From Ziziphus jujuba (taxonomy: Eukaryota; Streptophyta; Magnoliopsida; Rosales; Rhamnaceae), in NCBI RefSeq assembly GCF_031755915.1, contig NC_083383.1, forward strand, positions 24,169,001-24,233,000: a DNA stretch of 64,000 bases, in the 5' to 3' direction. Positions 23,761 to 36,600 of this stretch are shown here, in pieces. Every line of letters begins with the position of its first letter. Position 1 is the stretch's first letter. The notes beneath the pieces were generated by a model. The model saw only the letters and a list, made by a program, of their open reading frames with translations, had not been told where the DNA came from and searched no databases. The translations under genes and the position numbers were made by a program.

Positions 23761-25189
23761 ACTCATAGAAGAATAGGTTTGCACCCAAACTCTAACCCAA
23801 ATGAAAGAATAGGTTCACTTATCAAACCCTAACATAGAAGAGAAAGTTCACTATACTTTAATCTTTGATTGTTTCTTTTAAAGAAAATTGAGGTTGTTTA
23901 ACATTAAGTTATTTAGGGAATTGTGTAGTGTATTTAGGTTATATTTTAAGTCATTAAGCATTAAATAGATAAAAATTATTAGTGTAGCTAATAAATACAA
24001 ATTTTCATGTAGATATGTATGAAACAAAATGTTATTAGCAACTTTTGTACTGTAAATAAAAGGTTTTTATTTTTCTCTTCTACAGTATTTTTTTAAATTT
24101 TCAAAAATATCATTCTTTATTGAAGACAAAATATTTAGTTTTACATTACCGAATATTGTTTAAATGTTTGGTATACATCAACCTAACAATTTGTCAAGTT
24201 TGGTAAAGCACTTAGTATCAGAAAACAACTTACGTAGTTATACTAATTCATAAAAGATTTTCAGACAAAATTTATTGAATGGGGAATTTACAAAGGTTTA
24301 TAATATAAAAAAGTTCAATTTTCGGTACTGAAATATCTTCAGAAAGCAACCACAAGAACAAGGAAAACTCTATCAATTAAGAAAGTTTGAAGTTGAATGC
24401 TTAATCATATAAAAAATAATAACTACAAATTGAATAGAAAATATGAAATTCATGTGATTGACTTATATAGTATGTGATTGATTTGTAATGGCAAGCTACT
24501 CCAAACATGAGGGTCTGGCTCCAAGTTTTAGCTATGCAAAGATCAGAATCCCTACCAGCTTAGTATATTCACTAAACAATTACAACATCTCATTGCTATA
24601 TTGGTGTAAGAAGATAAGATGACTGAACATCTATGCCAAACATCTAGATTACTTACATAATTTAGAGGCTAGGAAACGAAATTTATATGAAATACAAAAA
24701 GACACACGAGACCCTAAGGATATAAATAAAGTCCATCCATCCTTGAGTAGCACCAACTCCTTACCAAAAAGCAGTCAGATGGATTTTTAGTATTAGAGTC
24801 AACCAGCTTGCCGATACTGCTGCCAACTTTTCTCCTTCTGTTAATGAATGCATGTGTTTTGATGACCTTTCGGTTAGGGATTAACCCAGACCTATCTTAT
24901 TCCAGTCGCTACTGGACAATGACTCCTTCTAAGCATTTCCTTGGGGTCTTTTTATGCTATTAACGCAATCCTAGTTACCAAAAATGAAAGAAATCATGGC
25001 ACTTTTGCAGATTTAACATCCTGGGCAATGGCACATTTCTCAGTTTTCCAACATTAGGGGTTTGGTTATTTGAGATAGGATTTATACAACAGCAGAAATG
25101 CTACAATGCATGGAAAAGTGGCAAGGCATTATTAAGAGCCGTTGGACAGTATGGTTGGAGCCAACAAAGGAATGTGTAAGCACATCGAG
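23761..25189. other. Intergenic DNA, possible upstream LINE debris
   Basis: AT-rich to 24480, then less AT-biased (24480-25190) and leading into the RNase H-like remnant. The latter part could be decayed reverse transcriptase C-terminus, but I cannot read a motif in it. Confidence 0.35.
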
Positions 25190-25440
25190 ACCACCGATTC
25201 AAGGGAATTATAATATAGATGGAGTTTTGTCTGAGGGAAGAGGCATGGTGGAAGTGGGGGTTGCAATTTGAGATTGCCATGGAGATTTTATGGCGGCATT
25301 AGCAAAACCGTTCCATTAATTATACTCTCCGTTAATCACAAAATTATTAGCTATTAAAGAAGCTATCTTTTTCTATGTCTAGTCAAACGGGTGAAATTGC
25401 TTCATAGTGGAGGATATAAAGCATTTGCTGGCATTCTATG
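25190..25440 (+). pseudogene. LINE-type RNase H (RVT_3) remnant
   Basis: Translation gives NIDGVLSEGRGMVEVGVAI, a stop, then DCHGDFMAALAKPF and, frame-shifted, TKLLAIKEAIFF and NCFIVEDIKHLL. This is the pattern of the plant RNase H-like domain found at the end of L1 LINE ORF2 and in many derived fragments: an N-x-DGA-like start, G-x-G-x-x-IRD, and the A-x-KEA-like second acidic site. Stops at two conserved places show it is dead. An A-rich run at 25483-25505 could be the remnant tail. A standalone RNase H pseudogene is the alternative. Confidence 0.6.
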
Positions 25441-25444
25441 GTAG

Positions 25445-26003
25445 ACTCAAATATGCCTTTTACCTTCTTCTTTTTTTTGCCCCAAAAAAAAAAAAAAAAA
25501 AAAAAGAAAAGAAAACACTAATCGTGTAGCCCATAATTTTGGATGGAGAAAAGATTAGTTTGGCTTCTTTTTGTTGTTTAGAATGATAAATCTGGTATTT
25601 TTCAATCAAATAATATGATCTTTTCTATAGAAAATAATAATAATAATAAATAAATAAATAAATAAAAGATATAACCCAAAAAAAAAAAAAAAAAAAAAGG
25701 CTCCTACTTGTATAGCCTGCCCAAGGACTTAGGCCCAATATTGTGCGATTGTCAGGCATAGGTCCTGGCCCAAATACTTGCACATGATAGTTCAGTTAAC
25801 GACCAAAAAAAAAAAAAGGGGGACGATGTTTATCGAGGCATACCAAAAAAATGCAACTAATATAAAATTAGTATTCAAATCAGTAATTCTCTTATTATTC
25901 GAAAAAAAAAAAAAAAAAAAACAGTAATTCTCTTAGCAAAAGCCATATTAATATTATATAATATAAGGGCCCCAACAAAATCAAACTAAGATATCTAAAA
26001 GTG
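25445..26003. other. A-rich, low-complexity intergenic DNA
   Basis: Four A-runs of 13-24 bases (25483, 25678, 25805, 25901) and a TAAA/AATA array at 25630-25668. The spacing suggests several retroposition tails or slippage. No gene. Confidence 0.5.
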
Positions 26004-26079
26004 GACACTTGTCAATTGATCCTTACCCAAATCTTAAATTTGACACTAGTCAATTGATCCTTACCCAAAGCTTAAATAT
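26004..26079 (+). repeat. Tandem duplication, 38-bp unit, two copies
   Basis: GACACTTGTCAATTGATCCT at 26004 recurs at 26042 as GACACTAGTCAATTGATCCT, with the same CTTACCCAAA.CTTAAAT continuation. Confidence 0.9.
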
Positions 26080-28381
26080 TAGAGTCAAAGGTAAAATAAT
26101 TTTGTGTTTACTAGAGCGTGTCATTAATTATATATATTAAAAGGTGTTTTTTTTGTTATAGTCAACTGGAAGATCCACATTAACCTCTAAATTTGTTGTG
26201 TTTCGCAGCTGTTTTCCTCATTACAAAACATAATGTTGCTGGTCCAATTATCTCTAATCCAATAGACTGGAATTTTAATTTAATTAATTTCAAGTCCCTT
26301 TTCAATCCCATTCTCTCTTTCCAAGAAAGTAATTAATACTTGGTCTTAAGACACAGATTCTAAACCTTAATCTGCAAGAATTTTGGCCCTAACCAGAATC
26401 TAGGAACTGCTTTGATGAGGATCTTTTATCAGTGTTAAAGAGCTAATTGAAATATTATTAATAATTTTTAATTTAAGCAACCCCTTTGTCGGTGGATTAA
26501 GGTTTATATTCTTCATTCAGAGAACCGAAAAATGATGACTAAGAAATGCACTTCTTTTTATATTTTTTGTGACAAAAAGAAACTTATAACATATTTTATA
26601 TTGGTCGGAGCGCGCTCAAAGTGATGTCATGCTTGTAATAAATCATTTTGATTTATTATTTGTTATTTAATTCTTTGTTTATGTGTGATATTTCTTTGGT
26701 TAAAGGAATAAGATCCAAATTTGAAATCAAGGAAAATCTAAGAAAAACCAATATTTATAGCACGTATATCTATTATTAATTAAACAAGAGGTATTTTTCA
26801 CTTAGTACCGATTAATTTTACGTAAATTCATTTTGTTTGCCAACTTATATATTTATCAAATATGTAATAAATGATCTTTAGCACCAAAAAAATAAAAAAG
26901 GCTATGTGATGAATGATATTTTGTTATATTAATGGTTGTAAAATAAATAAATGAATAAAAAGTATGGATAATTAAGTGAATCAATTATGTGTCAGAAAAA
27001 CAAAAGAAGTGAATCAATTAAAGTTGTGAAGTGGTACATATAAAATTATTGTTAATTAATTTTTTATACTTTTTTATTTGGGTCATGCATCAACCTACTC
27101 ATCTAGAAAGTAACCAAAATGATTAATTTCTTTAATTAATATTGATGGCGGGGGAGGGAGTGTTTAAAAATACAATAATTTTGCACTTGATTATCAAAAA
27201 CAAATACATGTAATTTTTCAAAAATGCCAGAATGAATGTAAACTCCATTTTCATATTTACATGCGAACTAATTTCATAAAATATAGTATAAATCAAACAA
27301 CCAAATATACTATCAAAACCAATATTATAGGACCGATCACAAATATATGTTCAAGTTTTAATACCTTCCAGTGTCTATCTTAATTAGCAAAAAAAAAGAC
27401 TAGTGTCTATCTTGTTGAATGAAAGTTGCTCACTGTTTTCTTAGAGGATAATTGTGTGTTGAAATCATTTACCAAAAAGATAAATTTCCAAAGATAAAAT
27501 AAATTAATTATGCTACTCCAAAACTATTAGAACTTTTTAAAATATATACTTTCCCTTATAAATTATCTTTTCATTTGGTTAATTTCATTTTATGCTCTCA
27601 AATTTTAAAATTTTACAATATAAATTATCAACTTTTCAATTTAGCAGTTATATTTTTAATTTTTTAATTTGTTGTAATATGGATACTATTTGACTTTTGC
27701 TAATAGTATTAACTTCTACCAAATTTTAAAGTATAAGATGAATAGATTCTTTGAATTACTTTTAAAATTTCGTACTTTAATTTTTTCTAATTTGAAATTT
27801 TATATAATTTAATATCAATCACGCAAAATGACTATTACACCTTTTTAATCTAAGTTTTTTTTTGTTTTTTTTTTTCTTTTTTGAAGGCACTGTCAATCTA
27901 AAGTTAGAAAGACTCAAATTGCAACAAATTAAAAAAAAAAATGGAAAGCCTATACTACTAAGTTTAAAAAATTAAACATCAAAACTGTAAAAATTTTAAA
28001 GTCAAATGTATTAAAATGAAATTAATTCTTTTTTATAATATTGATATTGTGATAACTCATTTTCTTTTCATAAACATTAAAACATGACAGAATTGGAATC
28101 AAGATTAAAGGCTAAAGTGCTCATTTAATCTTAGTGTCATTTTGGTTTTTTTTAATTTTTTATTGTTCTACTTAATTATGTATAACTTATTTCAAATATT
28201 TACAAATGTTATCATTAGAAGATAAAGTTTATTAGATATCTAAAATACTATAATCTAAATGAATATATATACATATAAGCAATGATATGGTAATAAACTT
28301 TTAAAGAGAAACTGTGAGGGATACTATGTCAAAACCATATATAACCATATATGTATGTATATATATGTATATACGGAAATT
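26080..28381. other. AT-rich intergenic DNA
   Basis: No coding frame, RNA gene or element border seen. Long T-runs near 27856-27883. Confidence 0.4.
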
Positions 28382-28527
28382 CTATGGTGAAGACGGTTCG
28401 TATGAGGATCGCAGTATTGGTGACGGTTTTTCATAGTATTAACGATGGTTTCTTATAAAATCGTCATCAACACTATGAAAAACCATCACCAATACTGTGA
28501 TCCGCATAAGGACCATCCGCACCATAG
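28382..28527. repeat. Near-perfect 146-bp palindrome (fold-back MITE or hairpin)
   Basis: The left arm begins CTATGGTG and the right arm ends CACCATAG. Each arm is about 66-69 bases, with the block GCAGTATTGGTGACGGTTTT paired to its complement in the right arm. The loop, around 28450-28462, is AT-rich. Only a handful of mismatches occur. Palindromic MITEs of this form are known in plants and their transcripts can be diced to small RNAs. No target duplication is certain because both flanks are TA repeats. Confidence 0.8.
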
Positions 28528-28556
28528 ACGAACTGTATGTATATATATATATATAT

Positions 28557-28650
28557 ATATAAACATCAAAGTTAAAAGCATTTCAAACTATTTATACATG
28601 TATATAAACATCAAAGTTAAACGTATTTGAGACTACTTTTAATTTAGTAG
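28557..28650 (+). repeat. Tandem duplication, about 45-bp unit
   Basis: ATAAACATCAAAGTTAAA occurs at 28559 and again at 28604, with similar sequence after each. It adjoins the (AT)n tract and the palindrome just upstream. Confidence 0.7.
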
Positions 28651-30239
28651 TTGTCTTTTTCTTTTTTCTTTCTAATTGATTGAAATGTTAACAAACTTCA
28701 ACTAATACTAATTAACATTTGAAATAATCAAATAACACAATTACATAAAAAAATAATAATAAAATAAAACCAACACATTACCAAACAACATTTCAATATT
28801 TTACTTCCGTCGGTTCCTTCCTCTCATTAGTAACTCTATAATTTGTCACTATTTTTTCTCTCTCTTAATTATATATCTACTTTATTTTCCAACTTTATTT
28901 CTCTACTTTCTTTTAGTTTGTCCTCTCTCTAAATTGTATTTATTCGGTTTCTCTATTTTTAATTTCTAACTCGTATTAGTATATAATTTCTCACTATAAT
29001 TTGTTCTTTTTTCTTAGGTTTATTATGATTATTATTATCATTATTACAATTTGAGGGAGGTGGATTTTCACCCTTGAACCATAAACATGAAAATGTATTT
29101 TCATTAATTTTACCATTGAATCAAACTTATGATTACGTTTTTCTCTCTTAATTAATTCTTCTACATATGTGTTATCTCTGAAATATCTCTCCTGCTTGTT
29201 GTTTTCTTTGATCAGAAATATATCCCTCTATCTGTTTGTATACCTCCATTTTATATTAAATTGCCACTATTATACAAGCGCATAATAATATGATTCAATA
29301 ATTTCTTATCATGAGAATTTATTCTTGGTATCAAAACTTGTGGCGGCCATGATCAAAAGCTTTAAAAGAAATTTAATTTTATTTATTTATTTTTTTATGC
29401 AAAGGAAGAAAATATCTAAGGTTTCATTTGGCAATATTGTCGGTTTTGCTTTGTGCTTTTATTTTATTTTTTTTTATTTTTTCTTTAATTATATGTAATT
29501 TACTTAGCTTAAATATTACTCTGTAAAAGTTGTTTGTTCAATGTCTTAAACGACCACTTACCCCTTTCATTCTTGCACCCGTAAAACCACAAATTATAGA
29601 TCCATTCACCATTTAATTCACCACGGCTCCAATACTAATTGTTAAGATTTCGAATTCCATGTTAAAAATTAACTTAATATAGAAGATATCTTTTAAAATC
29701 CCCAAAATTTAGCCAATATGAAACTTTAATACGAAACTTTATTTGTACTCTTAACAAATCGGAATCTCTATACCGTAATGATTAAAAAAGAACCTTTTGC
29801 TTGAAAATATCAAAAAACTTTGAATGACATGGAAAATGATTAAGAAATTGGAGACGAAAAGGATTTTTTTTAATTTATTTTCGGACAATTAATATTAATT
29901 ATACGGTCAAATAGCAGCCCTTGTGAACGCGGAGTTCGTATAAATTTCTATATTTTGAAAGTATAAATTAATTGTCAGAAACATATATAATAAATCATGT
30001 TGAATATAGTTTTTTATATAATATCTATTGAGAATGTTCTTTTGTTTCTGTCTTTTTCCGAACTTTTCCTATGAGCTTAGGATTATAGTTGAAAACTTTG
30101 GACTCGAACATTGTCTTAGCTAGGTTTTTATTTTCAAAGTAAAAATAGTAGTTGAAACTTAGCATGATCCAGCTGTTTCCTAAATTGTTTATAATAATGA
30201 CATTGAGTTGGTACCCAATAACATCAATAGTATATACAA

Positions 30240-30273
<34 letters not shown>

Positions 30274-30594
30274 TGACCTTTGTAATGAGTGTTTGTGAAG
30301 ACCTTTTTCTATTTGTCATCACTAACACCAAAACAAGCCCTTTTAATCTCAGAAAATATGTGGTTGAGTTACCCACTAAATGAAACCCCACTACTACTTC
30401 TATTCATATTATTTTTTTATTTTTTTATTTTTTTTATTTTTTTCTTAATGGTAAGAAATCTTTATTCAAGTGATTAACAAGTTCAAAATGGTACATAATT
30501 TATGATGTAATTTGAAATTAGAAAAACTTATTCCATGATGTTATGCTGGTGATGGGTAATTAATTAAATATGCTGGAATAATGAATTATGAAGC

Positions 30595-30626
<32 letters not shown>

Positions 30627-33600
30627 TTATGACAATGTTGAAAAAATTTGATAGAAGACTATAATTTGGAGTTTAGTACCAAATAATGGATATAAATATT
30701 ATCATGGTTGCGTATATAGAAAAAGTCCCTTCCCTCTTAATTTAAAACATAACATCCAAAAATATTAAAAATCTAACGTAAGGATCATACAATTTTGATT
30801 GTAAAATTTTATAGCTCCGGATTGTGAAAATATTATGTTTATATAATTTTTGGATATAACTGTATACATATAAAATGTCAAATAAATTTTTTTTTTCTTT
30901 TTTATGTCTTTTAAGAACCAGAAATGAGAGAAATAAATAATATTTTGAAGGGAAAATTTTACTTTTTAATGCAAAAAAAAAAAAGGGTAATTTATAGGGT
31001 TAAGATTATCTAGACCAAGTTTTATTTTTATTTCAAATTATGTTAAAAGGTGTTAAATATTTCAAGGACACAATCTCTCGTTTGTCAATTTCTATTAAAT
31101 TTAACAACAAAAAGCTAAAAGGTAATTGCACAATTTTGAAAATCTAAAAGATTTAATACCTTATGCCACATCAACTGAAAAGCCTGCCATATGTTTCAAC
31201 ATGCCACATCAACATGTATCCAGCAGTAGTGATATATTAAAATTTTATTTTAAAAAAAATAAATGATATAAAAATTCAATGACTAATTAATATAATTTTA
31301 AATAATAATCATAGATATAATCTAAAAATTATAAAAAAAATTATAATATTAATTATGATATTAAAAATCTGATTTAAATTTAATAGGATGTTTAAGTCCT
31401 TAAACTAATATTTTAAAAATTTTCTAATTCTTACGGTTTTTTTGTTTTTTTTTCTTTTTGCCATTTTTTGTACCTGTACAATTTTTTTTTTTTTTTGACT
31501 ATATGGTTCCTTTTAAAAATATATTTTTTATAAATCATTCTCAAATAGAATACTAACCATATACAAATAATAAAAATAAAATTGAAGACATAAAGAAATA
31601 AATACTATATTAATAAATAAAATAACAATTGTATATAATAAATAAAGAAAAAAAAAATAGCACAGACATTTAACTAGTTGTTTTCCCCCCCCAAAAAAAA
31701 AGTTTTATTACTGAAAAAATTAATTATCCTCCTTCTTCCTTCTCCTTCTTCTTCTTCTTCTTCTTCTTCTTCATTTTTTTTTTTTTTTTTTTTGGTTAAT
31801 TCCTTCTGAAAACTACCTTCCTTGACTCTGTTACCTAAAAAACTTAACTTTAGAATTTAACTTTGATTTTGATATTTTAGATTAGATTATTGAAATTTTT
31901 TTTAATAGTTTATTTTTTATATGATACCAAAATTCTTTTATCAATATTTACTTATTATGGGTGTCATTAATTTTCTTGGTTTATTTCTTACTATTTCTTA
32001 TATGTTAATAATTAATTTAATTATCCAACCATTAAATATTTAAAGAGTTATATTTAATATTTCGTAAAAATCAGTATAAATTGTTTTCAATTATAAATGA
32101 TACCAATTAATAAAAACTAAAATTATTTCACTTAATATTTGATTCTATGCTTGAATTATAAATATTTCATTATACTAGATTATAAATCAACACATAATAT
32201 TTTTACCATATAAAAAATAATTTGCTTAAAAATTATTTTTTGCATTATATATTTTTCAAAGGATTATCTATACCATATTGACTATGATTGAATTTTGTAA
32301 ATATTAATTTAGAATATTACAATGCAATAATTTATAATTGTATATGAAATTATGATTTTACTACTAGGTTATATAAGTAGTTAGTTTCCAATTTTAATAC
32401 ATCTAAATATATAAAATTACATAATAACAAATAAGAATAAAATCTTAATGTAATAAAATATGAAAAGGATGAAGTAATAAAATTAAAAAGAAAAATTATG
32501 GTAATGATTTTATAAAGTAATAATAAAGATAGGGATGTATACAATATTGATTATATTGGTAACAATAAGCCATTTTTATTGTTAAGAGTATTCAAGTTAT
32601 TTTATTAAGCCATGTAGGAAAGAGAATTTTTGGATGAAAATTAAGTTAAAGGGGTTGCGTTTGACTTGAAAATGCTATTTACTATCATTGGTGAAAGATT
32701 ACTAATGTAATCTATAAGCCAAATGATAATTTACATCGTTATCATTAAATGGTTCATTTTAGGATTTTATTATAAAAAAATAATTTAACCCTAAAGTTAA
32801 ATTACAATCAAAATTCCTTTAATTTCTTCTTCTTCTTTTTTCTTGCAATAATTAATTTGAACACTTCAAAGTTTTTTTTTAAATTTATATTTTATTTAAA
32901 CTAAGCAATCATTTTTCATTTGAAAAAAAAAAACTACATGATAATTTTAATCACCTAAAAAAAATCAAGTAATAATTTATCAACTATATTTTACTAATAA
33001 TGTATTAAAATTTGTAATAATTCAACTAATTATATTATATTTTTCAGATATATTTAACTAAATATATTTATCTAATTTATAACATGAAAAAAGCTTATGT
33101 AATTAAAATTATAATATAGTTTTTTTTTTTTGGTATAAAAAAAGAAGAGTTATCACATATTTTAAATAAAAATTAATTAAAATATAGAGAAAAAAAAATT
33201 GAAGTCTTCAAATTAGTTATTGTAAAATAAATAAATAAAAAAAGAAGTTTGAAAGTAATTTAACTGTCATTAAAGTATAGAGGTGATTTAAACTCTTATA
33301 AGATTGTGGATAATATTTTTTCAATGAATAATATTACAAACATCATACAAGAGAGTCCAGTTTGGGCATTGGAAAGGGGGTAAATGCCAAAGGGCATGCC
33401 TACCTATAAGTGAATTGAGCCCCGAGGTGGATCTATCCATTCTGCTTTAAGCACTATTAATATGTTTATCAAAATTATACATGTCATTATTTGATAGATT
33501 TTTATTTAATAATATTTATCTTTTCAGAAATTTATTTATTTTTAAGTTATATAAATATGTTAATCAATAAATTAATAACATATATATTTTTGATAAATAC

Positions 33601-36600
33601 ATGGGTAGATTAGAAATAAAAAATAATAATAATTATTGATAATATTATTAAAAAATTTTAAAATTTTTTTTCTATTATCCAAAATCTTTAAGGAAATATA
33701 AATAAAACATTTTCATATTAAAAATTTTTAAATATAATTTAAAATAGGAATAAATCTCAAATTTATATATAATATTAAACCAGGTTTGCCATGGCCCATT
33801 GGGTCTTTCTCTTCCATGTTTGTTCTGTAATGGGTGGTGGCCCACATATTTGTAAGAGCATAATTACACGCACGTGCAGTACCATGCACCTGAAAACTGG
33901 TAATTTCGCTGGTAATTACTATTTACTATATTATTATATTTAAAAAAAATTAATTACTAGAATTTAAATGATGAATGATCTTTATTTTATTTGGTATGAT
34001 GGTCTCCCTCTCCCACTTAGTTTGCTTTCATTTTTCCCAAAAAGGTATCATTAATTACAAGATAATCACCAAAAGGTATATCTGGGATATCTGGAATGGA
34101 ACTTTGGTTGGTGGTTTTCTTGTTAAAAAAAATAAAATTTACAATAACATTTTTATATTTTACATTATTTAGATCCATATATATTTTTACTTCCTTTTCA
34201 CTCATGAGTTGATTTTATAGCTTCCAGTAGAAAAGAGTTGACTTTAGTTCAAAAATTTATTAAATTTTTTATTAATTTTATCAATATTTTGGTAAACTGT
34301 TATTTTAAAATTATTTAAAAGCTACAAAATTAATATTTAAGCATTTGGTAAAATAAACACTGCTTAGCTATTGTAACTACATTCAATGGTGAGATGATGA
34401 GAATAAACATGAATGGATATTTTCTTATGCATATGTTATTAATTTATTATTACTATATAATTGTCTTTTGAATAATAAAATTAATAACATATTTACATTT
34501 TTTTCTTATCCCAATTGCATTAATATGTACAAATTTTATTTAATTTATTGATACAAAATTGAAAACTAGTTATGAAAATCTACATTTCAAGTATTTTTGA
34601 ATTTGAAATTTAATACATTTTAATACCAGTCAATTAACATATACAAACTTAAAAAAAAAAATTATGGATATTAAAGTGTAAAATTTTTAAAATACTTTTA
34701 ATATTTTACACTTTAGTAATTTATACTATAATTTAATAGCAATAACGTAATATCTAGTAATTAAAAGTTAAACAAAGCTTAATTAGATTTAGTAGTCAAA
34801 AGTTAAACAAAACCTAAATTACAATAATGTTTTAGCCGAAAAAAGCCCAACTTATAATAAATTTTCGCAATCTAAATTCTTGTGATCCCTGTATACTATC
34901 TAAATTGTAAGGTAAAAGCATTTTTAATAGTAAATATAGATTGTTGTCTATATAATATAAAATTTAATATTATTTAAATTAAGTAGTATAAATCGTCAGT
35001 TTTAAAATTATTTTTCAGTTATTATTTATAGTTGTTAATTGATTACATATATTTTATCACTATCTTTTTCTTTCTTGAAAAAATTAAAAAAAAACTTTCT
35101 TTAAAAAATTATTGTAAAAAACCTTTCATAATGTTTAATTGAAATCTTTAGAAATAGAAAATCACTTTCACAATGTTTTTTTTTTTTTCTTTTTTCCTTT
35201 TGTTATATCAATTTGTTATGGTATTTAAACAGATCTATTGAAAAAAAATTTTCCTTAAAAAACCTATCTATTTTTTTATGCAATAAATAAAATTGAACAA
35301 TAGATAGCTATTAAAGATGTTTTAAATTTAAACAAATGTGCGTGTATATATATATATATACATATATATCCCTTCCCTGCCTTTTATTTATTTATTTATT
35401 TTTATTTTTTTTAATTTATGGGTTGCTGCTTGAGTGGGAATGTAAGACTTTGACTACCGTCAAAATTCAAAGGCCATTCGACTAGACACAGGAAAGGTGA
35501 TTGTATGGCCACTTTAGATTGGTTCATTCACTTTTACAGGTGATTCTGGGGTCGGTAGGTAAGGACTTGATAGTCGCTAGTAAGTACTGATTTTGTCTAT
35601 TATCAAAATAAATAATTTAATAATAAAATAATTTCTTATTAAAAGATTGTAGGTCTCAGCCACACACGTGACACGACATTGGAAAGGCTCGGAGATGAAT
35701 TCCCTAAATTCTTAATCTATATATAATTTGAAATAATATATATTAATATATAATCAGTTTTAATAAATATATGGTTATTTTTGTTTTTTTATTTTATGAA
35801 AATAGATTTATAGTTGTTTTTCATATCTATTTGCAATTTCCTCATATAAATTGATTTGTATTTTCCCTGGAACTCATATAAATGGATACTTTTTATTTTC
35901 ACAAGGCATCTCATAATTATTTTTTCCTTGGAAAAAGGTGCAAAAAGTTATTAGAAATATAAGAAATAGCTTGCAAGGTACAAAAACTTTGTTTAACCAA
36001 AAAAAAAAAAAAAGGGGACAGTTTGTCAATTGTCCCCGAAAAGAAAATGTACGATCCTTAAATTTAATAGAATATCTTACCGGCGAAGTTCAAAACTTGC
36101 GTATAAATATTTAAAAAAAAAAATCAAAATATTAAAATATCTGTAAAATATTAAAAATTATGGAACTTAGATAAAAAATTTTATTAAAATTTTAAATTAG
36201 TTTAGAATATTTTTAATGGCAATGTAGATTGATATATTTATGTTGCCGTGTAGAAATATAGATAGAAATTTAAAAAATAAAAGGTATTTTTTGTTAAATT
36301 GATATAGTAAAAAATAAGATAGATACTGTTAAAAAAATTATTTATTTTAGTCGGCTTATTAAACAGTATAATTCATAAAAATATTTTTTATTAAGATGTT
36401 TTTCAAATGAAAAAATAAATAAATAAACCCATATGTATTATTATTATTTTTTAGGGAAAGAATATACATACACATTATCAATTAATTTAAAATTTAGACA
36501 GAATTATTGAAAAATGATTTTTGGTTGAATATTTATCAAGTAGATATTTATGCCACATAAGCAAAAGGCCTTTTAAACCTCTATGTCACATGGATAATAA

